Of a stretch of DNA of 64,000 nucleotides, positions 8,477 through 16,503 are shown one piece after another. Source of the stretch: Frigidibacter sp. ROC022 (GTDB lineage Bacteria > Pseudomonadota > Alphaproteobacteria > Rhodobacterales > Rhodobacteraceae); contig NZ_JANQDU010000003.1 in the NCBI RefSeq assembly GCF_024723735.1, positions 124,001-188,000 of the forward strand, read 5' to 3'. The stretch's first letter is position 1. Each line of letters starts with the position of its first letter. The notes below the pieces were generated by a model. That model saw only the letters and a program-made list of their open reading frames with translations, made no database searches and was not told the origin of the DNA. Both the position numbers and the translations under genes were made by a program.

Positions 8477-9343
8477 CTACCGCCCGCGCCGGAACAGCCG
8501 GCTCTTGGCCAGCAACCCCTCCAGCCGGGTCATCCGCTCGACCGTCGCCTCCGGGGTCAGTGCCTGCACCGCCGCCAGCAGGGTCTCGACCAGCACCGTG
8601 ACGACGGATGTCGAATCCCAGGCGCTCGGCGCCTCGACATGGGCGGCGAACCGGTGCCGGGCATGGGTCGCGGCGGGCGAGACCCATTGATCGGTGACCA
8701 GCACCACTTCGGCGCCTTCGCCGGCGGCCAGTTCCACCAGGTTCAGCACCGCGTTCTCGTAGCGGCGGATGTCGAAGGCGACCAGCACGTCGCCCTTCTT
8801 CAGGTCCAGCATCGCCGGCGGCCAGGCGGTCGCGGCATCGGGAATCAGCGTCACGCCGCGGCGAATCAGGCTGAGATGGGTGACGAGGTAATCGGCGGTG
8901 GCATGGGTGATCCGGCCGCCGACCGCATAGACCTGCCGGGCCGGATCGGCCAGCAGCGCCGCGGCGGCATCGAATTCGGCAGGGTCGATCTGCGCCAGCG
9001 TGGCTTGCAGATTGCCAAGCACCGCGTCGGCGAAACGGTTCAGGATATGGGTCTGCGGCGCCCCCGCGGCCCAGCGGTCATGCTTGGCCAGCGGCGAGAG
9101 CAGCGCCGCTTCGACCTCGTCCCGCAGGGCCGCCTGAAAGTCGGGATAACCCTTGAACCCCACCTTCTGCACCAGCCGCACCACCGTCGGCGTCGAGACC
9201 CCGGCCGCCTTGGCCAGCGCGGTGATCGAGGCCAGTCCCGCCACCGGATGGTTGCGGCGCAGATGCGCGGTCAGGGTGCGCTCGGCCGGCGACAGGTTCG
9301 AGAAGGCCGCGGTCAGCCGTTCCAGGGTGGTCGGTTCGGTCAT
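8477..9343 (-). CDS. RpiR-family transcriptional regulator (HTH + SIS domain)
   Basis: 288-residue regulator. An N-terminal HTH_6 domain (about residues 1-80) includes the ASITALAKAAGVSTPTVVRL recognition region followed by GFKGYPDFQ, both typical of RpiR/HexR proteins. The rest is a SIS sugar-isomerase fold (about 120-260), with VYAVGGRITHATADY as phosphosugar-type loop. It starts at ATG 9343; a longer upstream open frame is antisense to the neighbouring gene. It is divergent from a TRAP/amine catabolic operon with a 194-nt gap containing CTTTCC...GGAAAG (9462-9480), a candidate operator. The effector is unknown; SIS domains usually bind phosphorylated sugars, but RpiR proteins also control amino-acid-type pathways. 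Confidence 0.88.
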   Translation of the reverse strand: MTEPTTLERLTAAFSNLSPAERTLTAHLRRNHPVAGLASITALAKAAGVSTPTVVRLVQKVGFKGYPDFQAALRDEVEAALLSPLAKHDRWAAGAPQTHILNRFADAVLGNLQATLAQIDPAEFDAAAALLADPARQVYAVGGRITHATADYLVTHLSLIRRGVTLIPDAATAWPPAMLDLKKGDVLVAFDIRRYENAVLNLVELAAGEGAEVVLVTDQWVSPAATHARHRFAAHVEAPSAWDSTSVVTVLVETLLAAVQALTPEATVERMTRLEGLLAKSRLFRRGR

Positions 9344-9537
9344 GCCCGGTTCACCGGGGGCAGGGCAGGGTCGCGGGAAGACTCGGTCATTGCATAAATT
9401 CCGGGCAGGGCGGGCCTCTCCTGCCATTGCAGCCAGCATGCGCCCGAAACGATCATAACAGCTTTCCGCAGGCGGGAAAGATATTGACAGAAGCCGCCCC
9501 GGCAGGTCAGCCTTGGCGCAATCATGAAAGGATCGGG

Positions 9538-10302
9538 ATGCCAGCGGGGGCGACAGTCGGGTTGGAGAACGCGGGGGCGGCCGGGCCCTGGCTGCTGGTC
9601 TGCGAACATGCATCCAATGCCTTTCCCGACCCCTGGGGCGATCTGGGGCTGAGCCCCGAGGCGCAGGAAGCGCATATCGCCTGGGACCCCGGCGCCCTGC
9701 CGGTGGCGCGCGGCCTGGCGCAGGCGCTGGATGCGCCGCTGGTGGCGGGCAGCGTCTCGCGGCTGATCTATGACCTGAACCGGCCGCCGCATGTGCCGGG
9801 CGCGATGACCGAACGTTCGGAAGTCTGGGACATCCCCGGCAACCGCAACCTGACGCCTGCCGCAAGGCTGGCCCGGACCGAGGCGGTCTATCTGCCGTTC
9901 CATGCCGCCGTCTCGGCGCAGGTCGCCGGCGCCCTGGCGCAGGGGCGGCATCCGGTTCTGGCGACGATCCACAGTTTCACGCCGACCTGGCACGGTCGGC
10001 CCCGGTCGGTGGAACTGGGCATCATCCATGACGCCGACCCGGCGCTGGCGCTGGCGGTGGTCGAGGCCGCGCGGCGCCTGACGGGGCTGCGCGTCGCGCT
10101 GAACGATCCCTATTCCGCCGCCGATGGTGTCACCCACAGCCTGCGCCTGCATGCCACCCCCTACGGTCTGCCGAACGTGATGATCGAGATCCGAAACGAC
10201 CTGATCGCCACCCCCGAAACCCAGGCGGAGATGGCCGCGAAACTGGCCCGGGTGCTGGACGAGGCGCTGGCCGCCATCCATCCGCGGGAAGGAGTCGCCT
10301 GA
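9538..10302 (+). CDS. N-formylglutamate amidohydrolase-family hydrolase
   Basis: 254-residue zinc hydrolase of the FGase (HutG-like) family, which cleaves N-acylated glutamate or aspartate. Recognisable segments are VCEHASNAFP near the N-terminus (metal-binding His), SRLIYDLNRP, and ATIHSFTPTW (second His region). The start is ATG 9538 with AAAGGATCGGG upstream; an in-frame ATG further 5' would run through the promoter region. It is the first gene of the rightward operon and its TGA overlaps the TRAP small-permease ATG by 1 nt. There is no histidine-degradation gene nearby, so a role in cleaving another glutamyl amide, such as the product of the ligase encoded downstream, is more likely than histidine catabolism. 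That assignment is inference. Confidence 0.82.
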   Translation: MPAGATVGLENAGAAGPWLLVCEHASNAFPDPWGDLGLSPEAQEAHIAWDPGALPVARGLAQALDAPLVAGSVSRLIYDLNRPPHVPGAMTERSEVWDIPGNRNLTPAARLARTEAVYLPFHAAVSAQVAGALAQGRHPVLATIHSFTPTWHGRPRSVELGIIHDADPALALAVVEAARRLTGLRVALNDPYSAADGVTHSLRLHATPYGLPNVMIEIRNDLIATPETQAEMAAKLARVLDEALAAIHPREGVA

Positions 10303-10808
10303 TGCCGGGCTGGATCAAGGCCTATGTGCGGATCGTCGAGCGGATCAACTACCGCGTCGGCCGCATGGCCATGTATATCCTGTTCGTGATGATGGGCGTC
10401 CTGATCTGGTCATCGCTGTCCAAGATCACGCCTCTGCCGGCGAACTGGACGCTGGAAACCGCGCAATTCGCCATGGTCGCCTATTACATGCTGGGCGGTC
10501 CCTATTCGCTGCAGCTCGATTCGAATGTCCGGATGGACCTGCTCTACCACCGCTGGTCGGACCGGACCCGGGCCTGGGTCGATGCCTTCTCGGTCTTCGC
10601 GCTGCTGTTCTACCTCGGCGTGCTGCTCTATGGCGCGATCGAGAGCACCAGCTATTCGATCACCTATGGAGAGCGGAGCCCGACCGCCTGGCGGCCCTAT
10701 ATCGCGCCGATCAAGATCGTCATGTGCGTCGGCATCTTCCTGATGCTGTTGCAGTCCATTGCCTTTTTCTTCCGCGACGTTGCCAAGATCCGCGGCGAGG
10801 AGATTTGA
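10302..10808 (+). CDS. dctQ: TRAP transporter small permease (DctQ family)
   Basis: 168-residue integral membrane protein with four hydrophobic segments, the topology expected of the small TRAP subunit. It contains the DctQ-type pattern of a first helix followed by WSSLSK, then a central GGPYSLQLDSNVRMDLLY motif, comparable to the conserved R-x-D-x-L segment of the family. It overlaps its upstream and downstream neighbours by 1 nt each (10302 and 10808), which implies coupled translation. Together with the next two genes it forms a complete tripartite importer. Confidence 0.9.
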   Translation: MPGWIKAYVRIVERINYRVGRMAMYILFVMMGVLIWSSLSKITPLPANWTLETAQFAMVAYYMLGGPYSLQLDSNVRMDLLYHRWSDRTRAWVDAFSVFALLFYLGVLLYGAIESTSYSITYGERSPTAWRPYIAPIKIVMCVGIFLMLLQSIAFFFRDVAKIRGEEI

Positions 10809-12133
10809 TGTCCTACGATATGATCGCCATCCTGATGTTCAGCTCGATGATGCTGATGATGGCGACGGGCCAGCGGGTCTTCGGTGCAATCGGCTTTGTC
10901 GCGGTCGCGGCGGCGATCCCGCTCTGGGGGGTCGGCGGTTCCGATCTGGGCTTCTCGGCGGCGATGAAGCTGATGAAGTGGTATCCGCTGCTGACCCTGC
11001 CGATGTTCATCTTCATGGGCTATGTGCTCAGCGAGAGCCGGCTGGCCGACGACCTCTACCGGATGTTCCACGTCTGGTTCGGGGCGGTGCCGGGCGGGCT
11101 GGCGATCGGCACCATCTTCCTGATGGTGGTGATCTCGGCGATGAACGGGCTCTCGGTCGCCGGCATGGCCATCGGCGCCACGATCGCGCTGCCGGAACTG
11201 CTGAAACGCGGCTATGACAAACGCATGGTCACCGGGGTGATCCAGGCCGGCTCCTCGCTGGGCATCCTGATCCCGCCCTCGGTGGTGCTGGTGCTCTACG
11301 CGATGATCGCCCGGCAACCGGTCAGCCAGCTGTGGTTGGCGGGGGTCTTTCCCGGCCTGCTGATGGCAACCCTCTTCGTCGGCTACATCTGGCTGCGCTG
11401 CCGGATCAGCCCCGAACTCGGCCCGGTGCTGGATGCCGAGGAACGCGCGGCGATTCCGCGGGCCGAGAAGATCCGCCTGCTCTCGGCCGGGATCCTGCCG
11501 CTGGCGATCTTCCTGGTGATGATGGTGCCCTTCGTGACCGGCTATACCTCGCTGGTCGAAAGCTCGGTCATCGGGGCGCTGGCAGCGGTCTTCGCCGCGG
11601 TGATCAAGCGCCGCTTCACCCGCGAGGTGTTCGAGGTGACCACGCGCGAGACCCTGGCGGTCTCCTGCATGTTCATGTGGATCATCCTGGCGGCGCTGGC
11701 CTTCGGCGCCGTGTTCGACGGTCTCGGCGCGGTCAAGGCGATCGAGGGCTTCTTCGTCGATCGCCTCGGGCTGTCGGCCTGGGAAATCCTGATCCTGATG
11801 CAGCTGAGCTATCTGGTCATGGGCACCTTCCTGGACGATACCGCGATGCTGGTCATCGTGGCGCCGCTCTATGTGCCGCTGGTCGGTGCGCTCGGCTTCG
11901 ACCTGATCTGGTATGGCGTGCTCTACACCATCACCTGCCAGATCGCCTACATGACGCCGCCCTTCGGCTACAACCTGTTCCTGATGCGCGCCATGGCGCC
12001 GCCCGAAATCTCGATCATCGACATCTACCGTTCGATCATTCCCTTTGTCGGGGTGATGATCGTGGCCCTGCTGGTGGTGATCGCCTTCCCGCAAATCGCG
12101 CTGTGGCTGCCGCAGCACGTCAACGCCAGATAA
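10808..12133 (+). CDS. dctM: TRAP transporter large permease (DctM family)
   Basis: 441-residue polytopic membrane protein with about 12 hydrophobic segments, the sodium-driven transport subunit. Family features include AGSSLGILIPPSVVLVLY (the conserved GILIPPS loop) and, late, DDTAMLVIVAPLYVPL and ITCQIAYMTPPFGYNLF. The chosen ATG at 10808 overlaps the dctQ stop; the longer reading frame upstream lies inside dctQ. The next gene, the binding protein, follows after 47 nt. Confidence 0.93.
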   Translation: MSYDMIAILMFSSMMLMMATGQRVFGAIGFVAVAAAIPLWGVGGSDLGFSAAMKLMKWYPLLTLPMFIFMGYVLSESRLADDLYRMFHVWFGAVPGGLAIGTIFLMVVISAMNGLSVAGMAIGATIALPELLKRGYDKRMVTGVIQAGSSLGILIPPSVVLVLYAMIARQPVSQLWLAGVFPGLLMATLFVGYIWLRCRISPELGPVLDAEERAAIPRAEKIRLLSAGILPLAIFLVMMVPFVTGYTSLVESSVIGALAAVFAAVIKRRFTREVFEVTTRETLAVSCMFMWIILAALAFGAVFDGLGAVKAIEGFFVDRLGLSAWEILILMQLSYLVMGTFLDDTAMLVIVAPLYVPLVGALGFDLIWYGVLYTITCQIAYMTPPFGYNLFLMRAMAPPEISIIDIYRSIIPFVGVMIVALLVVIAFPQIALWLPQHVNAR

Positions 12134-12180
12134 CACGACCTCCGGCGCACGGGGGCTCACAACCAACCAGGAGAGAAGTC

Positions 12181-13212
12181 ATGACTACAAGACGCAAGTT
12201 CCTCGCCGCCGGCGCTGCTGCCGTCCCCGGCGCCCTCGCCGCGCCCGCGGTTCTGGCCCAGTCGCCGATCAAGTGGCGGCTCCAGACCTATGCCGGCCCG
12301 GCGCTCGGGGTCGAGGTCATAGACACCTGCATCAAGCAGTTCAACGAGATCGCCCAGGGCCAGATGGAAATCGAGCTGTTCTATGCCGACCAGCTTGTCC
12401 CGACCGGAGAGCTGTTCCGCGCCATGCAGAAGGGCACCATCGATGCGGTGCAGTCCGACGACGACTCGATGGCCTCGCCCACCGAGGTGACGGTGTTCGG
12501 CGGCTACTTCCCGCTCGGTCTGCGCTACTCGCTGGACGTTCCGGCCCTGTTCAACCACTGGGGGCTCGATGAAATCTGGAAGGAAGAATACGCCAAGGTC
12601 GGGGTCAGGCACATCTCGGCCGGGTCCTGGGATCCCTGCAACTTCGCGACCCAGAAGCCGATCACCACGCTGAAGGATCTCGAGGGGCTGCGGATCTTCA
12701 CCTTCCCGACCGCCGGCCGATTCCTGTCGCGCTTCGGTGTCGTGCCGGTGACGCTGCCCTGGGAAGACGCCGAGGTCGCCCTGCAGACCGGCGAGCTGGA
12801 CGGCATCGCCTGGTCGGGGATCACCGAGGACTATACCTCGGGCTGGGCCAACGTGACCAAGTACTTCCTGACCAACAACATCTCGGGTGCCTGGATCGGC
12901 CATTTCTTCGCCAACATGGATCGCTGGAACGAGCTGCCGGACCATCTGAAGACGCTCATGGAGGTCTGCTTCAACTCGTCCCACTATCATCGCCAGCACT
13001 GGTACTGGAACGGCGAGGCCAGCCTGCGGGTCAACGAGACCAAGCTGGAATCGACCACGATCCCGGATGCCGAATGGGCCCAGGTCGAGGACGAGGCGCA
13101 GAAGTTCTGGGACGAAATCGCCGCGGAAAGCCCGCTGAAGAAGAAGATCGTCGACATCTTCAAGTCCTATAACGAAACCATGGTCAAAGCCGGCAAACCC
13201 TATCGTTACTGA
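12181..13212 (+). CDS. dctP: TRAP transporter substrate-binding protein (DctP family)
   Basis: 343-residue periplasmic binding protein. The N-terminus TTRRKFLAAGAAAVPGA is a twin-arginine-type signal with an alanine-rich core and cleavage near AVLAQ (residue 27). The mature protein shows the DctP pattern: a KWRLQTYAG opening, a central LKDLEGLRIFTFP segment and VALQTGELDGI, the usual Q-x-G-x-x-D-G signature. ATG 12181 follows AGGAGAGAAG. Most DctP proteins bind organic anions; here the neighbouring ligase, alcohol and aldehyde dehydrogenases suggest an amine-bearing, possibly zwitterionic substrate. Substrate identity is not readable from the sequence. Confidence 0.9.
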   Translation: MTTRRKFLAAGAAAVPGALAAPAVLAQSPIKWRLQTYAGPALGVEVIDTCIKQFNEIAQGQMEIELFYADQLVPTGELFRAMQKGTIDAVQSDDDSMASPTEVTVFGGYFPLGLRYSLDVPALFNHWGLDEIWKEEYAKVGVRHISAGSWDPCNFATQKPITTLKDLEGLRIFTFPTAGRFLSRFGVVPVTLPWEDAEVALQTGELDGIAWSGITEDYTSGWANVTKYFLTNNISGAWIGHFFANMDRWNELPDHLKTLMEVCFNSSHYHRQHWYWNGEASLRVNETKLESTTIPDAEWAQVEDEAQKFWDEIAAESPLKKKIVDIFKSYNETMVKAGKPYRY

Positions 13213-13233
13213 GTGCCGACCAGATCACCATCC

Positions 13234-13257
13234 GGGCGCGGCCTTCGGGCCGCGCCC
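13234..13257 (+). promoter_or_regulatory. 10-bp perfect stem with TTCG tetraloop between dctP and the ligase gene
   Basis: GGGCGCGGCC and GGCCGCGCCC form a perfect 10-bp stem closed by the very stable TTCG tetraloop. No T-run follows and the next gene begins 19 nt later with GAGGAG before its ATG. It probably protects the dctQMP mRNA 3' end or partly attenuates reading into the enzyme genes, so that transporter and enzymes differ in dose. Confidence 0.6.
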
Positions 13258-13276
13258 ATCGTAGAGGAGCCTATCC

Positions 13277-14641
13277 ATGCCCGCCAACCTGACCTTCGAC
13301 GCTCTGCAAGCCGCCGTTGACGCGGGTGAGATCGACACCGTTCTGACCTGCATCGTCGACATGCAGGGCCGCCTGATGGGCAAGCGTTTCCACGCCCGCC
13401 ATTTCGTCGATGGCGGCTACGAGGAAACCCACGGCTGCAACTACCTGCTGGCCACCGATCTCGAGATGGCGACGGTTCAGGGCTACAAGGCCACCTCATG
13501 GGAGGCGGGCTATGGCGACTATGTTCACAAGCCCGACCTTTCCACCCTGCGCCTCGTGCCCTGGCTGCCCGGCACCGCCATGGTGATGTGCGACGTTCTC
13601 GACCATCACACCCATGCCGAGATTCCGCACAGCCCGCGCACCGTGCTCAAGACCCAGGTCGCCCGCGCCAAGGCATTGGGCTTCGACGTGATGATGGCGA
13701 CCGAACTGGAATTCATGCTCTTCACCGAGAGCTACGACACCCTGAACGATCGCGGCTATACCGGGCTGCAGACCCTCAGCCGCTACAACATCGACTACTC
13801 GATCCTCGGCACGACCAAGGAAGAGGGCATGATGCGGGCGCTGCGCAACGGGCTCTACGGCGCCGGCATCCCGGTCGAGAACTCGAAGGGCGAGGCCGAG
13901 GCCGGGCAGGAAGAAATCAACATCAAGTATTCCGACGCGATGGACACGGCGGACATGCATGTGATCGTCAAGAACGCGGTCAAGGAGATCGCCCACAGTC
14001 ATGGGCTGGCCGCGACCTTCATGGCGAAATACGCCACCGACCGGGCCGGATCGTCGAGCCATATCCACCAGTCGCTGTGGCAGGACGGCAAGCCCGCCTT
14101 CCTCGACAAGGACGCTCCGCACGGCATGTCGGCGCTGATGCGCAGCTATGTCGCCGGGCTGCTCAGGCATGCCGACGCGACCACGGCATTCCTGGCGCCC
14201 TATATCAACAGCTACAAGCGCTTCACCACCGGCATGTTCGCGCCCACCAAGGCGGTCTGGTCCACCGACAACCGCACCGCCGGCTACCGGGTCTGCGGCG
14301 AGGGGACCAAGGGCGTGCGGATCGAGTGCCGGGTCGGCGGTGCCGATCTGAACCCCTATCTCGCCATGGCCGCGCAGCTGGCCGCCGGGCTCGACGGGAT
14401 CGAGAACGGGCTGGAACTGGAACCGGAACTCTCGGGCGACATGTATGGCCACGAAGGCATCCGCGAAGTGCCCAAGACCCTGCGCGCCGCCGCCGAGGCG
14501 CTGGCCGGCTCCGAGATGCTGCGCAAGGCATTCGGCCCGGATGTGGTGGATCACTACCACCATGCCGCACTCTGGGAGATCGCCGAGAACGACCGGGTCG
14601 TCACCGACTGGGACGTGAAGCGCGGATTCGAGCGGGCTTGA
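13277..14641 (+). CDS. Glutamine-synthetase-family gamma-glutamylamide ligase
   Basis: 454-residue cytoplasmic ATP-dependent ligase of the glutamine synthetase fold. Key segments: TELEFMLF (metal ligand Glu), GEAEAGQEEINIKYSDAM, AKYATDRAGSSSHIHQSLW (metal-binding His and substrate loop), NSYKRF, and ECRVGGADLNPYLAMA near the C-terminus. The divergent N-terminus (IDTVLTCIVDMQGRLMGKR) matches catabolic GS-like enzymes such as PuuA, IpuC and GlnA4 rather than housekeeping GlnA, and the adenylylation-site region of GlnA is absent. Such enzymes join glutamate to an amine. Neighbouring oxidoreductases suggest the amine carries a hydroxyl group. Starts at ATG 13277. Confidence 0.85.
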   Translation: MPANLTFDALQAAVDAGEIDTVLTCIVDMQGRLMGKRFHARHFVDGGYEETHGCNYLLATDLEMATVQGYKATSWEAGYGDYVHKPDLSTLRLVPWLPGTAMVMCDVLDHHTHAEIPHSPRTVLKTQVARAKALGFDVMMATELEFMLFTESYDTLNDRGYTGLQTLSRYNIDYSILGTTKEEGMMRALRNGLYGAGIPVENSKGEAEAGQEEINIKYSDAMDTADMHVIVKNAVKEIAHSHGLAATFMAKYATDRAGSSSHIHQSLWQDGKPAFLDKDAPHGMSALMRSYVAGLLRHADATTAFLAPYINSYKRFTTGMFAPTKAVWSTDNRTAGYRVCGEGTKGVRIECRVGGADLNPYLAMAAQLAAGLDGIENGLELEPELSGDMYGHEGIREVPKTLRAAAEALAGSEMLRKAFGPDVVDHYHHAALWEIAENDRVVTDWDVKRGFERA

Positions 14642-14645
14642 TCCG

Positions 14646-14741
14646 ATGCCGGACTCCGCGCCTGTCCGCTTCGCGCCGCTGGTCGCCGCCGGCTACCTGG
14701 CCGGGGCGCCGGCCACCCTTGCCGAAGCCCCGACGCCATGA
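14646..14741 (+). CDS. 31-residue ORF coupled to the VOC gene
   Basis: A short frame beginning with MPDSAPVRF and ending in PTP. Its ATG lies 2 nt after the stop of the ligase gene and its TGA overlaps the ATG of the next gene by 4 nt (14738-14741), so it fills exactly the gap between two operon genes. The composition is Ala/Pro-rich with no recognisable domain and no clear Shine-Dalgarno. It could be a coupling leader, a micro-protein, or the remnant of a longer gene. Coding status is unproven. Confidence 0.35.
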   Translation: MPDSAPVRFAPLVAAGYLAGAPATLAEAPTP

Positions 14742-15121
14742 TCGAGGCGATCGACCATGTCGTGCTCACCGTCCGCGATCCCGACGCCGCGGCGGCCTTC
14801 TATGCGCGGGTGCTGGGCATGGAGCCGCTGACCTTTGCCGGAAACCGTCGCGCGGTCCGCTTTGGCGGGCAGAAGATCAACCTGCAACGGCTGGGCGACG
14901 AGACCCGCAACCATGCGACAATCGGCTCCGGCGATCTGTGCCTTCTGACCCGCTGGCCGACGTCGCAAACGCTGGCGCATCTGGCCGCGGAAGGCGTAGA
15001 GGTGGTCGAAGGCCCGGTGCGAAAATCCGGCGCGCGCGGGACGATCACCTCGGTCTATTTCCGCGACCCGGACGGCAACCTGATCGAGATAAGCCGCTAT
15101 GGCGGCGAGGAGGACCAATGA
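14738..15121 (+). CDS. VOC-superfamily (glyoxalase/dioxygenase-like) protein
   Basis: 127-residue single-domain-pair vicinal oxygen chelate protein. It opens with IDHVVLTVRDPDAAAAFYARVLGM (metal-ligand His and the FY...LGM signature), continues with FGGQKINLQ, and closes with VYFRDPDGNLIEI, the Glu-containing end motif. Family members include glyoxalase I, ring-cleavage dioxygenases and bleomycin-resistance-like binders. It overlaps both neighbours by 4 nt (upstream short ORF and aldehyde dehydrogenase), so it is an integral operon member. It may handle a reactive carbonyl produced by the pathway; no direct evidence. Confidence 0.85.
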   Translation: MIEAIDHVVLTVRDPDAAAAFYARVLGMEPLTFAGNRRAVRFGGQKINLQRLGDETRNHATIGSGDLCLLTRWPTSQTLAHLAAEGVEVVEGPVRKSGARGTITSVYFRDPDGNLIEISRYGGEEDQ

Positions 15122-16503
15122 CCCAAATTCAATGCGTCTCGCCGGTCAACGGCGAAGTCTATGTCACCCGCGAAAGCCTCTCGGCCGAGGCGGCCCGCGC
15201 CGCCGTCGCCCGCGCCCGCGCCGCACAGGCCGGCTGGGCCGCGCGGCCGCTGGATGAACGGATCGCGCTGGTCATGGCCGGTGTCGCGGCTCTGGGCGAC
15301 GAGAGCGATGCCATCGTCGAGGAACTGGCCTGGCAGATGGGCCGTCCGACCCGCTATGGCGGCGAATTCGGCGGCATCAACGAACGCGCCAGCTACATGG
15401 CCAAGATCGCGCCCGAGTCGCTCGCCCCGCTGGTCACCGAGGATTCGGACCGCTTCGAGCGCCGGATCGAATGGGCGCCGCAGGGCGTCGTCTTTGTCAT
15501 CGCGCCCTGGAACTACCCCTATCTGACCGCGCTCAACACCATCGTGCCGGCCCTTATCGCCGGCAACGCGGTGATCCTCAAGCATGCCAGCCAGACCCTT
15601 CTGGTGGGCGAGCGGCTGGAAGAGGCGATGCACAAGGGCGGAGTGCCGAAGGAGATATTCCAGAACCTGGTGCTGGACCATGCCGTCACCGAGACCCTGA
15701 TCGGCGAGCGCAGCTTCGGCTTCATCAACTTCACCGGCTCGGTGCGCGGCGGTCAGGCGATCGAGCGGGCCGCGGCGGGCACCTTCACCGGGCTCGGGCT
15801 GGAACTGGGCGGCAAGGACCCCGGCTATGTCATGGCCGATGCCGATGTCGACTGGGCCGTCGATACCCTGATGGACGGCGCGATGTTCAACGCCGGGCAA
15901 TGCTGCTGCGGCATCGAGCGGATCTATGTCCATCAGAGCCTGTTCGACGAATTCGTCGAGAAATCCGTGGACTGGGTGAACAAGCTCAAGCTCGGCAACC
16001 CGTTCGACGCCGACAGCACCCTGGGTCCGATGGCCAACAAGCGCTTTGCGCAGCTGGTCCGCGAGCAGACCGCCGAGGCCATCGCCGCCGGCGCCCGGCC
16101 GCTGATCGAGAAACAGAACTTCCCGGCCGATGACGGCGGCGCCTATCTGATGCCGCAGATCCTCGTCGACGTGGACCATTCGATGCGGGTGATGCGGGAA
16201 GAGAGCTTCGGCCCGGTGGTCGGCATCATGCCGGTCAGGGACGATGCCGAGGCGATCGAGCTGATGAACGACTCGCCCTATGGCCTGACCGCCTCGATCT
16301 GGACCGCCGACCCCGAGAAGGCCTATGCCATCGGCACGCAGGTCGAGACCGGCACCGTGTTCCTGAACCGGGCCGATTACGTCGATCCGTCGGTCTGCTG
16401 GACCGGCTGCAAGGACACCGGCCGCGGCGGCGCGATGTCCGTCCTCGGCTACCGCTCGGTCACACGGCCGCGCTCCTACCACTTCCGCAAGGTGAAAGCA
16501 TGA
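15118..16503 (+). CDS. NAD(P)-dependent aldehyde dehydrogenase
   Basis: 461-residue ALDH-superfamily enzyme. The cofactor region reads VIAPWNYPYLTALNTIVPAL, the catalytic glutamate is in GLELGGKDP, and the nucleophilic cysteine lies in the unusual triple-Cys stretch FNAGQCCCGIER. The loop after the cofactor lysine is HASQT instead of the usual PSE, and the protein is about 20-40 residues shorter than typical ALDHs, both marks of a divergent subgroup resembling the succinate-semialdehyde/lactaldehyde type. The start ATG 15118 and the stop both overlap neighbours by 4 nt. In context it should oxidise the aldehyde made by the downstream alcohol dehydrogenase. Confidence 0.9.
   Translation: MTQIQCVSPVNGEVYVTRESLSAEAARAAVARARAAQAGWAARPLDERIALVMAGVAALGDESDAIVEELAWQMGRPTRYGGEFGGINERASYMAKIAPESLAPLVTEDSDRFERRIEWAPQGVVFVIAPWNYPYLTALNTIVPALIAGNAVILKHASQTLLVGERLEEAMHKGGVPKEIFQNLVLDHAVTETLIGERSFGFINFTGSVRGGQAIERAAAGTFTGLGLELGGKDPGYVMADADVDWAVDTLMDGAMFNAGQCCCGIERIYVHQSLFDEFVEKSVDWVNKLKLGNPFDADSTLGPMANKRFAQLVREQTAEAIAAGARPLIEKQNFPADDGGAYLMPQILVDVDHSMRVMREESFGPVVGIMPVRDDAEAIELMNDSPYGLTASIWTADPEKAYAIGTQVETGTVFLNRADYVDPSVCWTGCKDTGRGGAMSVLGYRSVTRPRSYHFRKVKA

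Noticed and set aside
12673-12732. Loss of the carboxylate-binding Arg in the DctP-like protein
   Set aside because: The LEGLRIFTFP segment differs from the usual K-x-R-x-P form, but an ungapped alignment can still place an Arg there, so no claim is made.
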